Assembly: GCA_028564705.1 (NCBI GenBank)
Contig: JAPXFQ010002705.1
Coordinates: 62,001-126,000, forward strand
DNA: 64,000 bases
Source: Apricaphanius iberus
Lineage: Eukaryota > Chordata > Actinopteri > Cyprinodontiformes > Aphaniidae
Direction of reading: 5' to 3'
Below are positions 24,401 through 37,395 of this stretch, piece after piece. The position numbers and the translations under genes are program-made. Positions within the stretch are counted from its first letter, which is position 1. Every line of letters begins with the position of its first letter. Under the pieces are notes generated by a model. The model did no database searches, was not told where the DNA came from, and saw only the letters and a list, made by a program, of their open reading frames with translations.

Positions 24401-25846
24401 TCATATTTTCTTCCTCCAAGGTCTAACTTTCCCTTACTGACCCTACAAGTCCTCTTCTTCGTTTTCTCAACCTTTTTTTCTCAAGCTTTTTTCCATTCTT
24501 TTCCATATTCAGTTGTAAATACTAATTCCTTTACGCCTATCTCTTTCTGTAGCCCTCCACTGATTGAAGAATCTCAAACAAGGAGCTTACGTCCCCTCTT
24601 TAAGGGTCTGGGATTTTGTGAGGGGTTTTATTACAGACATGTCTTTGTGGTCCTGGTGTCTTCCCTGGGGAGAGACCTCATCCAGAACATCTGTCTGAGA
24701 TGCTCATATATGACCAGATGAAGAGCTGATGGATTGAGTTTACTGACCAGAAAGCTTTATAATTGGTCAGATTTCAAAGTAGGACAGAAAAATTGCCTGT
24801 CTTTAATGTATATTTTTAGCTTTTCTCTTTCTTTCACACTTTTACCATAGGTGTTACATATACCCATGAAAGATCCTGCGGCATTCAAACATATTCCAGA
24901 TGTCCACGGTCTTTACTTTAGTTGATTTTTGTCTTTGGCATGTGTGATAGACTGAGAAAATTCTATTAAAATGGAGAAACAGATAAAAAATAGTGTTTTC
25001 CAACAATCTTAATCATCAAATTATGTTCTTGACAACTTTATTGTGATCTCATGAGAAGGGTTTCTGCAAGAGGAATTTAACTAGTTTTAGAAAAAAAACA
25101 CGGATGGTCTAAAGGTTTATTCTTGTCATGTTCTTTTAAACTGCACTTCCAAACTTGGCAGACATCTACAAAAAGTCCCTGGATTCCACTCAGTGACGAA
25201 AGTATCTTACTTTCCTTTTTTCATCATTTATTTTTTCAAGCAGGAATCACATTAATTGTTTTAGCCATTTTCTATGCAGGTGAAAAACCTTAAATAGTAC
25301 AAAGAAAGATAGCAGCAGATCTGAAATAGAATAAGAACTATTTATGTTTCTTCTGTAAATAAGTAAATTCATTCATGACTGAAAACATTTTTCACCAGCA
25401 GTATTAAACTTTTAAAAAAATATAGCCATCTTTAAAGTCTGTTAAGTACATCATTGTAGTCTAAAAGAAACTTTGAAAAATGTGCTAAAAAGAAATACTC
25501 CCATTATTTCATGAGGTCTGATATAAGTAACTGCTTCTCTCACGTTTATTAAAAAAACATGCATAAATAGTTGGAGTGGTAATATTAAATCACTGACATT
25601 CTGTCGGCTTTTTTGAAGTTGGACCTTGAAACATTTGTTTAAAGATTGAAATTGTAGTCCTGGACTGGAATACCTGTTCACAGGTAGGCCTACCAGAGGT
25701 TGGCTAACTGAATGCGACACAAATGAGAAGCTGCTCTCAGAAATAGTGGTTAAACAGCTAATTATTGAGGATATGTGGGAAAGCTACATTTTTAAGCACT
25801 TTAATTTGTTATCATGAATGTTCAGCCTATTTGGGTGTTGTCAATG
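21430..25846. other. Intergenic, scattered old hAT-like edges only
   Basis: 22020-22110 has the CATCGATTCAATTCCGAAT/GATCCAATCTGATTC words seen near hAT termini at 39530-39610. 23283-23345 (CAGAGCTGGCTCAAGG ... GGGGCCCATC) and 23600-23625 (GGGGGGCCC) look like eroded hAT ends. No coding sequence recognised; the remaining DNA is plain AT-rich sequence. Confidence 0.4.
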
Positions 25847-26218
25847 CATTAAATGACCGTTATTAGCGGTTATCACTCTCATTAAATGCTGTCAGACTGT
25901 ACCCTCTCTACCTACTAGTAGGTTATCTACCATTCTTATCCCTGATAACAGCCAACTGCCTGCACGTGTCAAAAATACTTTATCAGAGTAGCATATCAGA
26001 ACTGGAGTTATCTAACCAATTTTAATCAACCCACAAGTTTTATGTCCTAATCTTAAGGTCACAGAAGGACAAATATACTTTCTTTTAAATGCTTAAACCT
26101 AAACCTAATTTGAAGAGGTTTTAAACACCAAACGGAAAAGTACGTTTCAGTAAGTAGAGAGGACACAGTCTGACGGCATTTAATGGGAGTGATAACCGCT
26201 AATAACGGACATTTAATG
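25847..26218. mobile_element. Inverted-repeat (foldback/MITE-like) element
   Basis: The left arm 25847-25916 and right arm 26150-26218 are near-perfect inverses over about 70 bases. They include ACCGTTATTAGCGGTTATCA on the left against TGATAACCGCTAATAACGG on the right. Outer ends are CATTAAATG. The internal 230 bases show no coding frame. No target duplication was confirmed. Confidence 0.7.
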
Positions 26219-26336
26219 GGCTGATTGCATCTGAAACGGGTGCAGCGGAATGTTGGTGCTTGTGAAGAAAAATCCAGATACAGCTAAAGTTTTTACCAGT
26301 CAAACATTCCTTTTTCATCATCGTCAGTGGACTGAT

Positions 26337-26338
<2 letters not shown>

Positions 26339-26416
<78 letters not shown>
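26339..26416. repeat. (TA)n microsatellite
   Basis: Nearly pure TA interrupted by GCA and ACA. Immediately right, TATGTCCTAACCTTAAGGTC (26417) repeats TATGTCCTAATCTTAAGGTC (26041) from inside the neighbouring inverted-repeat element, so the microsatellite may have grown inside or at the edge of a related copy. Confidence 0.95.
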
Positions 26417-26419
<3 letters not shown>

Positions 26420-26439
26420 GTCCTAACCTTAAGGTCACA

Positions 26440-28679
26440 ATAATATAAAATAATATATATATTATTTTATTTTTTAACAGCTATTATTTTAAACACATTA
26501 GAACTGGAAAGAAACAATAAAGTCCAGGGCCATACTGTAAGTGAAAGTAGGAGGTCATGGTTTCATACTGAAACATACACCAGCATTTACAAATAGCTCC
26601 TATGTGTAATCGAGAATGCGCATGGTCATGTTTCAACATAGCCCCAGCTATGGAGTAGCAACCTGTCCAGGGTGAGCCCAGACTCTCACTCTTTTACCGC
26701 AGGGGTCCACCTTGGGCCTGTTAGGGACCTTGAACACAGGAAGAACACGTACAGAGACTGAATGAAATCATAATGTAATTATATTCCAATAAGAGATCTT
26801 GTTTTGGGTAAACTGATGTCTCAGTGCAAAATCTTCTGCATACGCATTGAAACAAACTGGTGATGGAAGCCGTACAGTGGAAGTGTAACATCATTGAGTA
26901 TTATATTTCAAGCTGTGGAGGGTTTTCATTCAGGGGGATTCTGCATCTAAGCTTGCTTTAAAAAAAAAAATCTTATTTAAGACATTTCTAGTTCCTCTCA
27001 TCTCTGAAAAAAGTAACACATTTAAATTGGCATGCAGAGAAGATATCCCTTTAAGGATTTCATCACCTGCTATGATGTAGCTGCGAGAAAGTTATTTTAA
27101 AACTTTAATTAGCTATTTTAAAAGAGACCTGGAAACTTTACGATGTAGATAGTTTTATTACGCATGGTTCAGACTGACACTTGACTGCACCAGTTTCAAG
27201 CTATTTAAGTGCTGAACTTTTCTATTTGCTTTTGTTTAAAAAAAGAACAATTATTCCTAATGTTTCTTAAATAAATAGATCTTCTTAAAATAATGTTTTG
27301 ATGCAACTAGTATATAATAATCCATTGTATTTTAATTATTATATTAGTAAAATATTTCAATAAAATATTAAATACTACAATGTAATATTCATATAATAGT
27401 CAAATCTAAAATAAAAGCCTTTTATATTTTGTCTCAAGGGATCCTTTTTGTTTGTGTGTTGCCCTTTATAGTTTTACACCAATAAAACAAGCTGTGTTTT
27501 TCTGTTTTTGCAGCCAGCTTGATGGCTAAAAAAGGAGTGATGGGTGAGACTCTTTCAGTGTCTCACCATTGTTGAAAGTGATTACTTTTCAAGATCGAAA
27601 ATGTTCCCTGTGAGTGAGTAAGAATGTTTACCTGCTGCGACTTTAGAAAGTCAATCTAGAATCTATACTTGTTGATTGTGCTCGTTGTTAAGTGAAAGTG
27701 AAGACATTACTGATTCCTGAAGTAAACATTACCCAACTCTCAGTCCTCAGTCAAAAGCAAAAAACAAATCATTTAATACAACCTGAAACATTTTAACTCT
27801 GCAGCTTGGATCAAAACTGCGCCTTTGCCCAGGACTCCTCTTTGGATCTCATGATTCATTAGAGCAGATCTGGTGCATGCTCACATGACAAGGTCTTTTA
27901 TGCCTCTTCGTGCCATGATGTGGCATTCATGAGATTTGAGCTGGCAGAGGCTTGCTCAACCAAACTCTGCTTATCACCAGCAGCGAAAAAGCAGATAAGG
28001 AGTGACAACACAGTGTCCAAGATAACACGGGTTGGTTTTAGCTGACAGTCGCAAAGCCTTACAGCTTTTCAGTTTTTTGAGATTCAAGAAAATTAAACAT
28101 CAAAGGTTAAGTGAAATAAATTGTTAGTGTTTGCTACAATGCCTTTAATATACAAGCAACATTGTCAATTATTAATGTAATGAAAACTGTTTCTCTGAAC
28201 ACGTTTGAGATTTGAACCACCGTGTGGTTAAATTCATGCTACAGTTATTGAGTTGAAATTCAGAAAACATTTCTGAAACTGCCTCATGTCTTGCTTGCTA
28301 GACGAAGATGCATCCTGTTAAAATTTATATATACAGCAGATTTTTAACATCAGCAGAGGTAAATGACTGAATCCCTTTATTTTTTTATTTTTATTTTTTG
28401 CAATTTTCATCTCTGGTTGCAAGTTATCAAAATAAACTATTGGATTAAGCAGATTATTAAAAATGCAATAATCTGCAGCATTCACTTCATATCAGTTAAG
28501 CTACGGGGACCAACTGTGTGTGCTCTTTTCCTCGGACATGTTCACTTTTCAGATGGTGTCCAGGGCACGCAGAAGGATTTTATAGACTGATGAAAATGTT
28601 TGGGTTTTCAGCGTTTTTCAGGGGTCCAATAATAAAAACTTAAATTGACTGTTGCATGCAGCATTTGTCTCATTTGACA
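26440..28679. other. Intergenic, nothing recognised
   Basis: AT-rich with no supported coding frame or repeat boundary. 27770-28020 is less AT-rich and repeat-free, but no function can be read from it. Confidence 0.45.
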
Positions 28680-30030
28680 GCCTCCCTGACGTGCTGCCTA
28701 GTGGCTGGTTCTGATACATTCATAGACTGAACAGACAGCGGGCTGCACTGCATTGCCCTGTGCTGCAGCGTTGCAACTATTTACAAGATACCAAAGTGCA
28801 AGTGCAGCTTTACAGACAAACAGAGCTAGCTTAGCTGGCATGTGTTTCAGTTTGTGACAAAAGTGGCAAAGATCCAGTAGGTCAAATAGACACAAGCACT
28901 ATAATAACGTTGTGCAAAGTGACAGAGGTGGAACCACTCACTGTTTTGCAAGTAAGTTGATATCCATAAAAGGCCTATATCCTGATAAATCAAGTTTTCT
29001 GAGTTTTCAACCATCTGGTAATGCAATTTTCTCATAAAAACCCCACCAGAGTGGTTTTTGGCTTAATTCAAGCATGTCTGAGTAATCCTCCTGAAATCTG
29101 CTCTTTGAGCAGCTGCGCCTCCCTCTCCTAGAAACAACTCAGTGTTCAACTAGCGACATCACTAGTTGAAAGCAAGGGAGTACTAGAGGTGTCTGCACAG
29201 CCCCTGCAGGCAGAGCGGCTTACATCTGCTAGAGTTCCAACACACCCTCCTCCTTCTCACAGCTCATTTCTATTTTTGTTTTGGGCAGCTTAAAACTCGT
29301 TTTTTGTTGGATTTTTTAACTTTCTCTGTGTAAACGCCTGTTTGACTGCATGAATTACAGGATTTTATTTTACATTCCTAAAGAACAGCAGCTGGATCAA
29401 AGAACAAAGACGCCTGATGGACAGGGAAGTAAGTGGCCTCATGCTAATGCTAAAGTGTGTTCGTAATTTATCAAGCTGTTTATGTAATCTTATAACAGCT
29501 TTGTGTGGTTAATTAATTGATCTGTAGGATCTCAGAATGTTCAGTAAACTGGTGCAAACAACAAATGAACAGAAACAACACACGAGTCAGTCCAGTCCTG
29601 GACAATTTACAGATTTGCAGGCATAACTTCAACTGAGGTAAGAAATGTTACTGTTGTGTAAGTTTTCTTCGGGTCTTGGCTGGAGTTTTGCTGCTTTTAA
29701 AAGCTGCACTCTTCTTATGCGCTGCTCAATCCATCCTTCTGTTACCTTTCACTCCGCGGCTGTTTATGAAAGACATAGCAAACGCTACACCTGAGTGTGA
29801 ATGCACATGACATCACTAGGCATTACACTGCCTCTGGAAAGTACTCGGGATATGTGCTTGTTCAACCCGAGCACTCGCTATTTAAGTGAATTTACAGGCA
29901 TACAGAGGCAACCGCAATGAAAAGTCCAGGGCTCATTCTGCTGACCAGGGGTTGCTGGAGCATGGATGAGGAACAAATTCTGAATTTTTATATATTTATT
30001 TGTGTTTAAACTTATGTTTATGTCTTTAAA
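28680..30030 (+). mobile_element. Second, decayed copy of the TTAA-element family
   Basis: 29584-29655 (GAGTCAGTCCAGTCC, GGACAATTTACAGATTTGCA, AACTTCAACTGAGGTAAGAA) matches 2980-3050, and 29790-30030 (TGCACATGACATCACTAGG, GGCATACAGAGGCAACCGC, GGATGAGGAACAAATTCTG) matches 5710-5955. The right end GTTTAAACTTATGTTTATG then TCTTTAAAT is a mutated form of the exact terminus at 5936-5956. 28680-29580 is compositionally alike and may be the longer inner part. The left terminus was not found. Confidence 0.55.
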
Positions 30031-33000
30031 TCCTGAGTAAGGTCTCAAGAAAAAAAAGAGATAAGATTCAAGCAAAGTACCAATTCTGGAACTTAAAATT
30101 TCTCAAGTAGTTTTCTTAAAATGATTTAGCAATTATATGGTCAGTGCAAATCATACACCCTGAGTTCTTTTTAAAGCCTGACTCTATTACACCCAAGTGC
30201 AGCTGAACTTGGAAAATTTACAAACAGTGGTTCTGAACTCATAACTCTTTGTTGAACACTTTAATCAAATTTAGCAAATAAGAATATTCTTCCTTTTGAA
30301 CTATAATTTCACAGTTTAGGCTTAAAAATGTTTTACAAAATAGTACGGATGATGTAATTTTCAAATATGTAGATTGTCAAGAGTCACAGGTAGATATTTA
30401 AGAGTATAGGGGTTAAAAATGTTCTGGTCCTCACTCCAGTCCAGAAAGTGGCTGTAATGCACCTCAAGTTTTTTGTCAACCGATATAAAATCAGAAGAAG
30501 ATGGGCTGTGGTATATCTTGGCCAATATTGAGCATGCTAATCGAAACTACAACATGTAATGAAGGAAATAAAAAAAAGGTTTTTCAGCTGCATATAATGT
30601 TGCATCGTGGACTAACTACTTTTTTGAAGGACATTCATTTTGTCAAATGCAAACATAGCCAAGCAACACAGAGACTTTCCGATTACCGCAAAATGTAACA
30701 ATGGGAACCAACTTTTTCTGCACCCAGGTTGTGCATGAATCCACTGTGTTGATAAACAAACAATCCTTCTATAAGTTAGCTGCATCACAACCCTTATTGT
30801 CAAGCAAACTTGGCTGCTTCTTAAGATCTACAAAAAACTTGAAGTGATCAGTGTAAAATAGCTTTCTTAAACCTATTTTTTATTACAACAAAAAGGTACC
30901 AAGTGTTATCAGCAGCCAAAAAAGCAGTAATAAGTCTGTCCACCACAAACACAATAGACAAGCAAAAGAAAATAGTGTGAATGTGACAAAAATACTATTC
31001 AGACTTTCTCTTGATCATAAATCCCAAGCACTGTTTTATTACAATTTACAAACAAAGAACATTTGATTTTGTGCAATGTTGCCAGTTGTTATCAAGCTAA
31101 CTGAAATTTAATTCAATGACATAAATATTGCTTGAAGTACATGGATTTCTTTTGTATAAAGAAAATGGGAGATTTAAACTGGAGACATGCCAAGCAGGCA
31201 AGATTGGGTCAGCACATTAGCAAAGGATAGTTTAAAAATGACTAAATATAGACACATCTACGTGTCATCAGCAGAGATGATATATTAAATGTGTAGCTGC
31301 TGTACCCCAAGGCATCCAGTCATATCTTAGGAGCACATTTACTGCCCGAGCTCATTAAAATCATGAGTGAGGATTTCCAAACATACAGTGACCTGCTTTT
31401 GTCACTGTTGGGTTGGGTAAGATGTACCCATCAATAAAAAATAGCTCTGTAGAGGTTTGGTCCTATTTTATTGAATGTCTGCAGAGTGATGGATTATTTA
31501 ATGGAGTCTCAAAACGAGCCATCAACATCTTTGAAAGACTGAAGCTATTCCTACATAAGAGGTTTACAGCAAACTCTAAGTTGCCATGAGATTTGCAGGC
31601 TTAAAGACCTTGCTTTCTAATTTTCCCCTTTGTAACCGACTGCATGAGCACTCCAAAACATGAATGCCACATAAACAGGTTTGTGATTTCTGCACTGTCC
31701 ACTTCCTCATCTCTGGTTTCTGTTGGAGTCCTGTTTCAGCCCTGATCTATGAAGAGGAATGTATAAAAAATTGTCTGGCAAATTAAAGTCAACATTTGGA
31801 CAGTTTCAATAAAAAGAGAACGTTCAGACAGAAACTCCTACACTGGAACTCCTTTAGGGTAAAATGGCTTGCAATTATGAAGTTACATGTCTGTCGGAAA
31901 GTAGAGCAATGCTTGTCCCTCCTGTTGCCAAACAGATACACAGGCAGGATATGTTATATAAGGATTTTATATGGTAATTGTTTCATATTTATAGACATCA
32001 TTATTTCATCTGGAGATATGTTTGAATTTACCGTGTTGGGTGACATGACCAGCACTAACAGATTAGCAACATTCAGTACATTTACATGCACATCTGATGT
32101 GAGCATTTGGCAGTAATCAGACTAATAGCTTAGCCAGAGCGAGAGTCATGTCCCAGGTGACATGGGACACAACATTAAAAATTATTGAATGAAGTGCGTT
32201 CCGCTTAGCAATGCTAGGTGGCGGCCCCTTCGTGTTAGCCTTTGTTGTTGAAAACAATGTCTTCCTTTTACAAAAAAGAATGAGGCTCCAGTCTGTATCA
32301 GACCTTTTATTTACTTTATTATAGTCAGCCCTACACAGTCAGCCCTGATCGGTTGGATCAGAGTAGGTGAAATGCCTCTTCACTGACTCTATCATCCCAT
32401 ATTCTCCAGATGACTTTACTAATAATTACTTAATCAGTTAATTTACATAACCTTATGATATTGAAATATTTCTAGAACACTGTATTCCAGTTAGCCTCGA
32501 GTGACACGCGGACTGTAAACAGTCTGGCTGGAGTCAGGCAGACAAAGTAAAAGCAGGATGTGCAAAGTGACAATGCACGGTCTCTTTACCAGGGCAAAAA
32601 TGCACTGATCAGCCGCTTACATTTGTCTTACCCCTTCTTTTCACCGGACATGTAGGCAGCACGTAATGTCAGCTAGCCATAATATGCGGCTGATAACCCC
32701 TATTAAAGTCAATGGGACCCTTTCCACCGGGTGCGAGGCAGCTTGAATCAGACGCGCTTCAGAAGCATTGTTTCATTGCCGTCTTGTTACGTTTCTATAA
32801 CATGATGACAAGAATTTAATCCTTGAAGTGGAGAATCACCTGATACATCTCATCTGATCACTGGCCATTTTTACAAAAACAACATGAAAAAGAAGAAGGC
32901 ATGGATAGAAATATCTCCAGTTCTAAGAGTGGATGGTGAAATTATGCTACTTATGAACATAGAATTTGATTTTTTTTCCATGAAAACTCCCCTTTAGATT

Positions 33001-33291
33001 ATGCAATTGCAATTCTCTGTGATCTTCCAGGTCCAGCTGGGTTGAACGCTTTTGTGAGTGATACTGTACGCTTCTAAAACACTCCAGGTGGGAAGGGATG
33101 CACTGCGTCTATTATGTTGCCCGTAGCTTACGTGTCAGGTGGAAAGCAGCCGCCATATTCGTCTTTTACTACAGTGTTTCTGTTGACTCACGATTCTGGA
33201 GGGGCCGGGGGATGGTTGCAGAGAAATTAAATTTCCAGTCGAATGATCTTTGTCCCTTGTTGCGATTTCTCAAACTCCAGTCTGGTTTGAC
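30031..33291. other. Intergenic; one short repeat piece
   Basis: 30435-30500 (CCAGTCCAGAAAGTGGCTGT, AATGCACCTCAAG, TAAAATCAGAAGAAGA) is a fragment of a widespread teleost repeat edge. 31290-31640 is repeat-free and moderately complex, with no coding frame. 32180-32780 is GC-richer with possible element debris (CTATTAAAGTCAATGGGACC). No gene recognised. Confidence 0.4.
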
Positions 33292-33427
33292 CTAACGCTG
33301 TGTCCACACCAAAAGCGTCAAAACGCGCCACATGCCCCCCGCTGGATGCTAGAACATTTGCACCTTGAAGCGTGTACAAAGCGAACTGGACGCGCTTCAA
33401 ATATTGTATTTTCACGCGCGAACTGGC

Positions 33428-33690
33428 CTTCAGCGGAGCTGGGGCCAGAGTGCAGCTGGCGGTGGATTATGGACCGAGTTGACGGAGGACAGCGTATTCG
33501 GCCCGGGCTTCAGCGGAGCTGGGGCTACAGTGCAGCTGGCGGAGGAGGACCAGGCTGGCGGATTACTGTGTGTTCGGCCCGGGCTTCAGCGGAGCTAGCC
33601 TGGGGCTACAGTGCAGCCGGCAGTGGATTATGGACCGAGTTGACGGAGGACAGAGTGGATTACGTGTTCGGCCTGGCCTCCGGTAGACCG
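33428..33690 (+). repeat. GC-rich tandem repeat inside the 33.3 kb element
   Basis: Three units begin at 33428, 33508 and 33583 with CTTCAGCGGAGCTGGGG (the third has an AGCC insert), and share TACAGTGCAGCTGGCGG, ATGGACCGAGTTGACGGAGG and TTCGGCCCGGG. Units are about 75-105 bases. The open frames across it are consequences of the repeat. Confidence 0.9.
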
Positions 33691-33988
33691 GGGACCGCTG
33701 CACTGGGGGTTTGGTGAGCTACAGATACAGTCTAGCTATGGCAGAGGGATCCATAAACAGCAGCCAGCTTCTCATAAACACCGGGTCCTCACTTCCTGGA
33801 AAACATGACCTGCTTGCCCAAATAAAGCTCAAAACTCAAATAAAGTTTATAATATTTGAGCAGCGTGGGACGTGGTGCGGTAGCTGCTACCAGGAAACCA
33901 GGTGATGAGGCCGTTTCAAGGCTGACTTCTAGGCCCAGAGGTGGTTTTACAGCAACAACGGCTCTTTTAAGAGCCACCCACAAACCTC

Positions 33989-34210
33989 TTAAGAGCATTC
34001 CTGTCTAAATAGTTTATTTTTTTTATTTCTGTCTCTGTATAGCAAACTGCTTGTGTCATGTAGCACGGGGTGATTAGCCACGATGTTGATCAGTATTTCC
34101 TCCATGTCCTGCTGAGGCTGTGACTCCATGACAGTCACAGAATCACTGAAACTCTGTCCCCTGATTGGTTGACGCGCCGCGATTTGACGCTGGAGTTCAG
34201 ATTTTTCCAA
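33989..34210 (-). pseudogene. MADF-domain fragment
   Basis: 74 codons. After MEKSELQRQIAARQP the frame has EEILINIVANHPVLHD, then TSSLLYRDRNKKNKLF, the start of a MADF (Myb/SANT-like, Adf-1 type) DNA-binding domain: LI..V..HPVLYD....YRDRNKK..W. The remaining helices are missing and the frame stops shortly after. Sits within the inverted-repeat element and is probably what remains of its companion protein. Confidence 0.6.
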
Positions 34211-34418
34211 CTCGAGCAGAATTTTTCTCGAGCCGCAAACGGCTCATTCGCACAAATCCTCCGCGCAGATCGGGCAGAAATGCGTTTTCGCGACGCAAAT
34301 CTGCTTCTGACTTGAAGCGGGACCCCCTGCCGTGCGTCATCGCGCTCCTCCATTGACATAACATGTACACCTGACTCGCCGCTCGCTGAATTCACTTTTG
34401 GTGTGTACGTACTGTTAG

Positions 34419-36455
34419 TCGGACTAAGCTGTTATAATTGTATTTCAGAAGTCTGATTTCAGCTGTAATAAGGCAATAATTCAACTTTCTCTTGCTATAG
34501 GTAAATGCACTGACTAATTCTGCTGTGTTCTGGCGATATATTCCTTATTAAAGCCAAGCACTTAAATTTAAAAGTTTTTTGTTGGCATACTACTCAACCA
34601 TATGATCTAGAAAAACAAATTTAACAAGGTATTAATACTTTAACAGGACACAAAAAAATGTGAGGATGGATTACAAAACAAACGAGAAAAAATGAAATCA
34701 TATTGACATTGTTTTTCTTAAGACTTAAAAAGCTTAAGAGATGTTCTTCTCTCCACGTGGCTGAAATAGAGCCCAGAAAAGCATAGCAAACATATATGAA
34801 GAGAAATGCACTTACAATGAAGATGATACAATTGAGATTTCTTTTTTTTTAAATGAATTGTCCCAATTAGCACCTCAGAGCAGTTACTGCCCTTTCAGGA
34901 AGCTTCATTTATTGACAGTAAAGTGTCATTTTACTATCAGAATTGCCATTTAACAAACCTATTAATTCTAGGAAAATTTATTATGATAAGTAAGCAGATT
35001 AAATACTTTAAATGGCATGTCTAGTGCACATATTCCATGAAAAGGACATTATCTTGCATCATTAGGTGTTTCTGCACTTAATTTTCTCAATTGCTAAAAA
35101 GAATAGCTAGTAGAAAAAGCACATTCATATATTTTTCAAGTCACTACTTAGCCAAATTACATTGTTCAGTTGCTGTAAAATGATTAAGCACAATTCCAAA
35201 AAACCTGGGGATGAAGCCTCAATTTTTCAGGAACTGACAAGGGTTTTAGAACAAACCATGTACATTCATCACACAAATTAGGGAATGTGATCAAGCTCAG
35301 TGGGAGCATCTCACAGAGAAACTCTTTCATTTTTTTCAGTCCTTTCTCAAACTAATGAAGAATTATTACTGAAGTTAGTCGACCACAGGAAGAGCTTGTC
35401 ACCGTCTGCCTCACAGAGGAATTAAAGTTAATTAACTGTGCTGGGGATTAGGTGTTGCAGAACCATATCAGTCTGGTGTTTGACTTGGGAAGCCTACAGT
35501 CAAATTGTCATGCTACTTTTTTGAAGATTCCCTTGTGTTGTCACCTAATACCCTCCGGGGTCAATATGTGTCCTATTCTTGAGTTTAATTTTCGTAAGTC
35601 ACTTCAAAGGCAGCTTAAAAGGCAGAATCTGTCCTTTTATTCAATGTGTTTAGTATAGGTAAACATATCGGGATTTAAAGGTGCAATATGAAAGAATAAC
35701 ATCTTGTGGATAAATACTGTATGAGTACTGCAGTCCTTGTGGAAAACTAAAGATTCCGCTCTCAGTCACTCACCCACTCCCTTTCGTGGGTTTCATGCCA
35801 GGTTGGTTGTTACAGATCAATGCAAAAAGATTCAAGATGACAAGCGAAGATGAGTCATTCACTGTAAGCAGATAAATACATTTTATGGTTATATTGAGCT
35901 GTTGGTAACTGAAAAAAGTAGCTTGCGATATTTTTAGAGCCAACTACTTTTTCTCATATACTGCTAGCATGTTAGCCTCTAGCCCGTTCAGTGTCAAATT
36001 ACAAATGTCAGCCTAGTGTTTATGTTGATGACTTGGCAACCTTGCAGGGTCACACGTGATTGGCTCAAGGATACATCAGACGTGCCTTGAAGGCTACTCT
36101 CGGTCAAATATTTCCCAGAATACAAGGTGGTGGGAGCCGGCAGCACCTACTTTGGGGGTAAATTTCTATTTTAAATGTAAGTTAACTCATTTTAACCATC
36201 GGGCTTATATCTAAAATGTTTGATTTATTTATTTTTTATTATTATTTTTTAGATCCAAAGAAGTTATATATGGTTCGTTAGTTGCTTAGTAGTTGCAGCA
36301 TCGGTGGCTACCAGGTACTAACTCGTTTGCAAATTTGATTTAACTGACATATTAAAAAAAAGTAAAACTCTCGTTATACATTTCCAGTTCCATGGTTGAA
36401 GTTATATTATTACGCTACAATGCTACTACGATGGGCGGGACGTAAACAAAGCACG

Positions 36456-36456
<1 letters not shown>
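34419..36456. other. Intergenic; one repeat-like stretch
   Basis: 34860-35100 is repeat-free with AATTAG/TTAATT words and might be conserved non-coding DNA (speculative). 35680-36160 (starting AAAGGTGCAATATGAAAGAA) looks like a teleost MITE edge, but no partner terminus was found. No gene recognised. Confidence 0.35.

Positions 36457-36519
<63 letters not shown>
36457..36519. repeat. (TA)n microsatellite
   Basis: About 31 uninterrupted TA units following GCACGTAA. Confidence 0.97.
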
Positions 36520-36524
<5 letters not shown>

Positions 36525-37395
36525 GTCCCGTTAAATGAATATTCTCAGTATTAGAACTGTGACAGCAAAATCTGGAATCTGTCCATAATTTTTACAGATT
36601 AGTATTCCCACCTCTCCTTTTCTACTCTGTGCAGGGAGTCCAGGTAAATACATTCCATCCATTATTTATTCCTTTTCTCCTTGAAGGGTTGAGGGTGTTT
36701 TGTGCTTATCTCCAATGGTTATCGGGTGAGAGGCAGGGTACAGCCTGGACTTCCATCCCAGTGCACCTGGTTAGACGCACTTCAAAGAGCCCGATATGCG
36801 CCAAAAACAGGTGTTGTGCTGCGCCAGCTGATGGTTTAATTGCAGGCATTCCCCCGGTATTTTATGGGTCAGGAAATGGCTCGCGTTTAGAGTCCTCAAC
36901 TTCTGGTCGCTTCAATGTGAGAAATGTTTCCTCATCTTAAACCTTTCTGTCTAAAGTGATTCACGTAATTGCAGGTTCCAGTGCTCCAGTGAAGCGTAGA
37001 TTCTACCTGCAGATCGAAAACTAGTTCTCCATTAGTGGTAATCTATTCTGTCCGAAGCAAAAATCAAAAACCTCGTGTCAATAACTTCTGCAACAATCCG
37101 ACTATTACATTAAAAAAAGAAAGGTGAGCATTTGCGTTCCATGCCATCAGGTATTCTTATAATAATCGTCAGCGTTTAATTTCACCTTTATATGTAGTTC
37201 TCTGGTCAGGTTGTTTTGATTGAATAATACTTAAAATTAATTAAAAAGTACATAGAAATAGATTCTATTGAATAGGTATTAACTCGTTAGACGATTGTTG
37301 GAGACAGCTTTGCAAGCATCAGCCTTAAAATGTATAGGCGTGAAACTAATCACTTTGAGAGCGTTGTTTTATACTGAAAACGTGTTCGGTGTGAA
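36520..37395. other. Intergenic, nothing recognised
   Basis: A 103-residue frame (36629-36940) shows no family features and is not accepted. Confidence 0.4.

Larger units (their letters stand above)
33292..34418 (-). mobile_element. GC-rich inverted-repeat DNA transposon with MADF relic
   Basis: The 26-base ends are imperfect inverses, matching at 20 of 26 positions: left at 33292-33317 with CCACACCAAAAGCG, right at 34393-34418 with CACTTTTGGTGTGT. Inside, the minus-strand frame 34210-33989 encodes a MADF-like segment. MADF companions occur in PIF/Harbinger elements, so that superfamily is inferred. A minisatellite lies in the left half. No target duplication was identified. Confidence 0.6.

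Noticed and set aside
26199..26438. Minus-strand frame with a YIYIYI run
   Set aside because: Translation of a TA microsatellite.
32140..32172. TGTCCCA/TGGGACA palindrome, considered as a p53-type site
   Set aside because: The half-sites miss the consensus at several positions and there is no gene next to it.
33250..33717. 155-residue frame in GC-rich DNA
   Set aside because: Runs through the three-unit tandem repeat and a transposon terminus; no domain.
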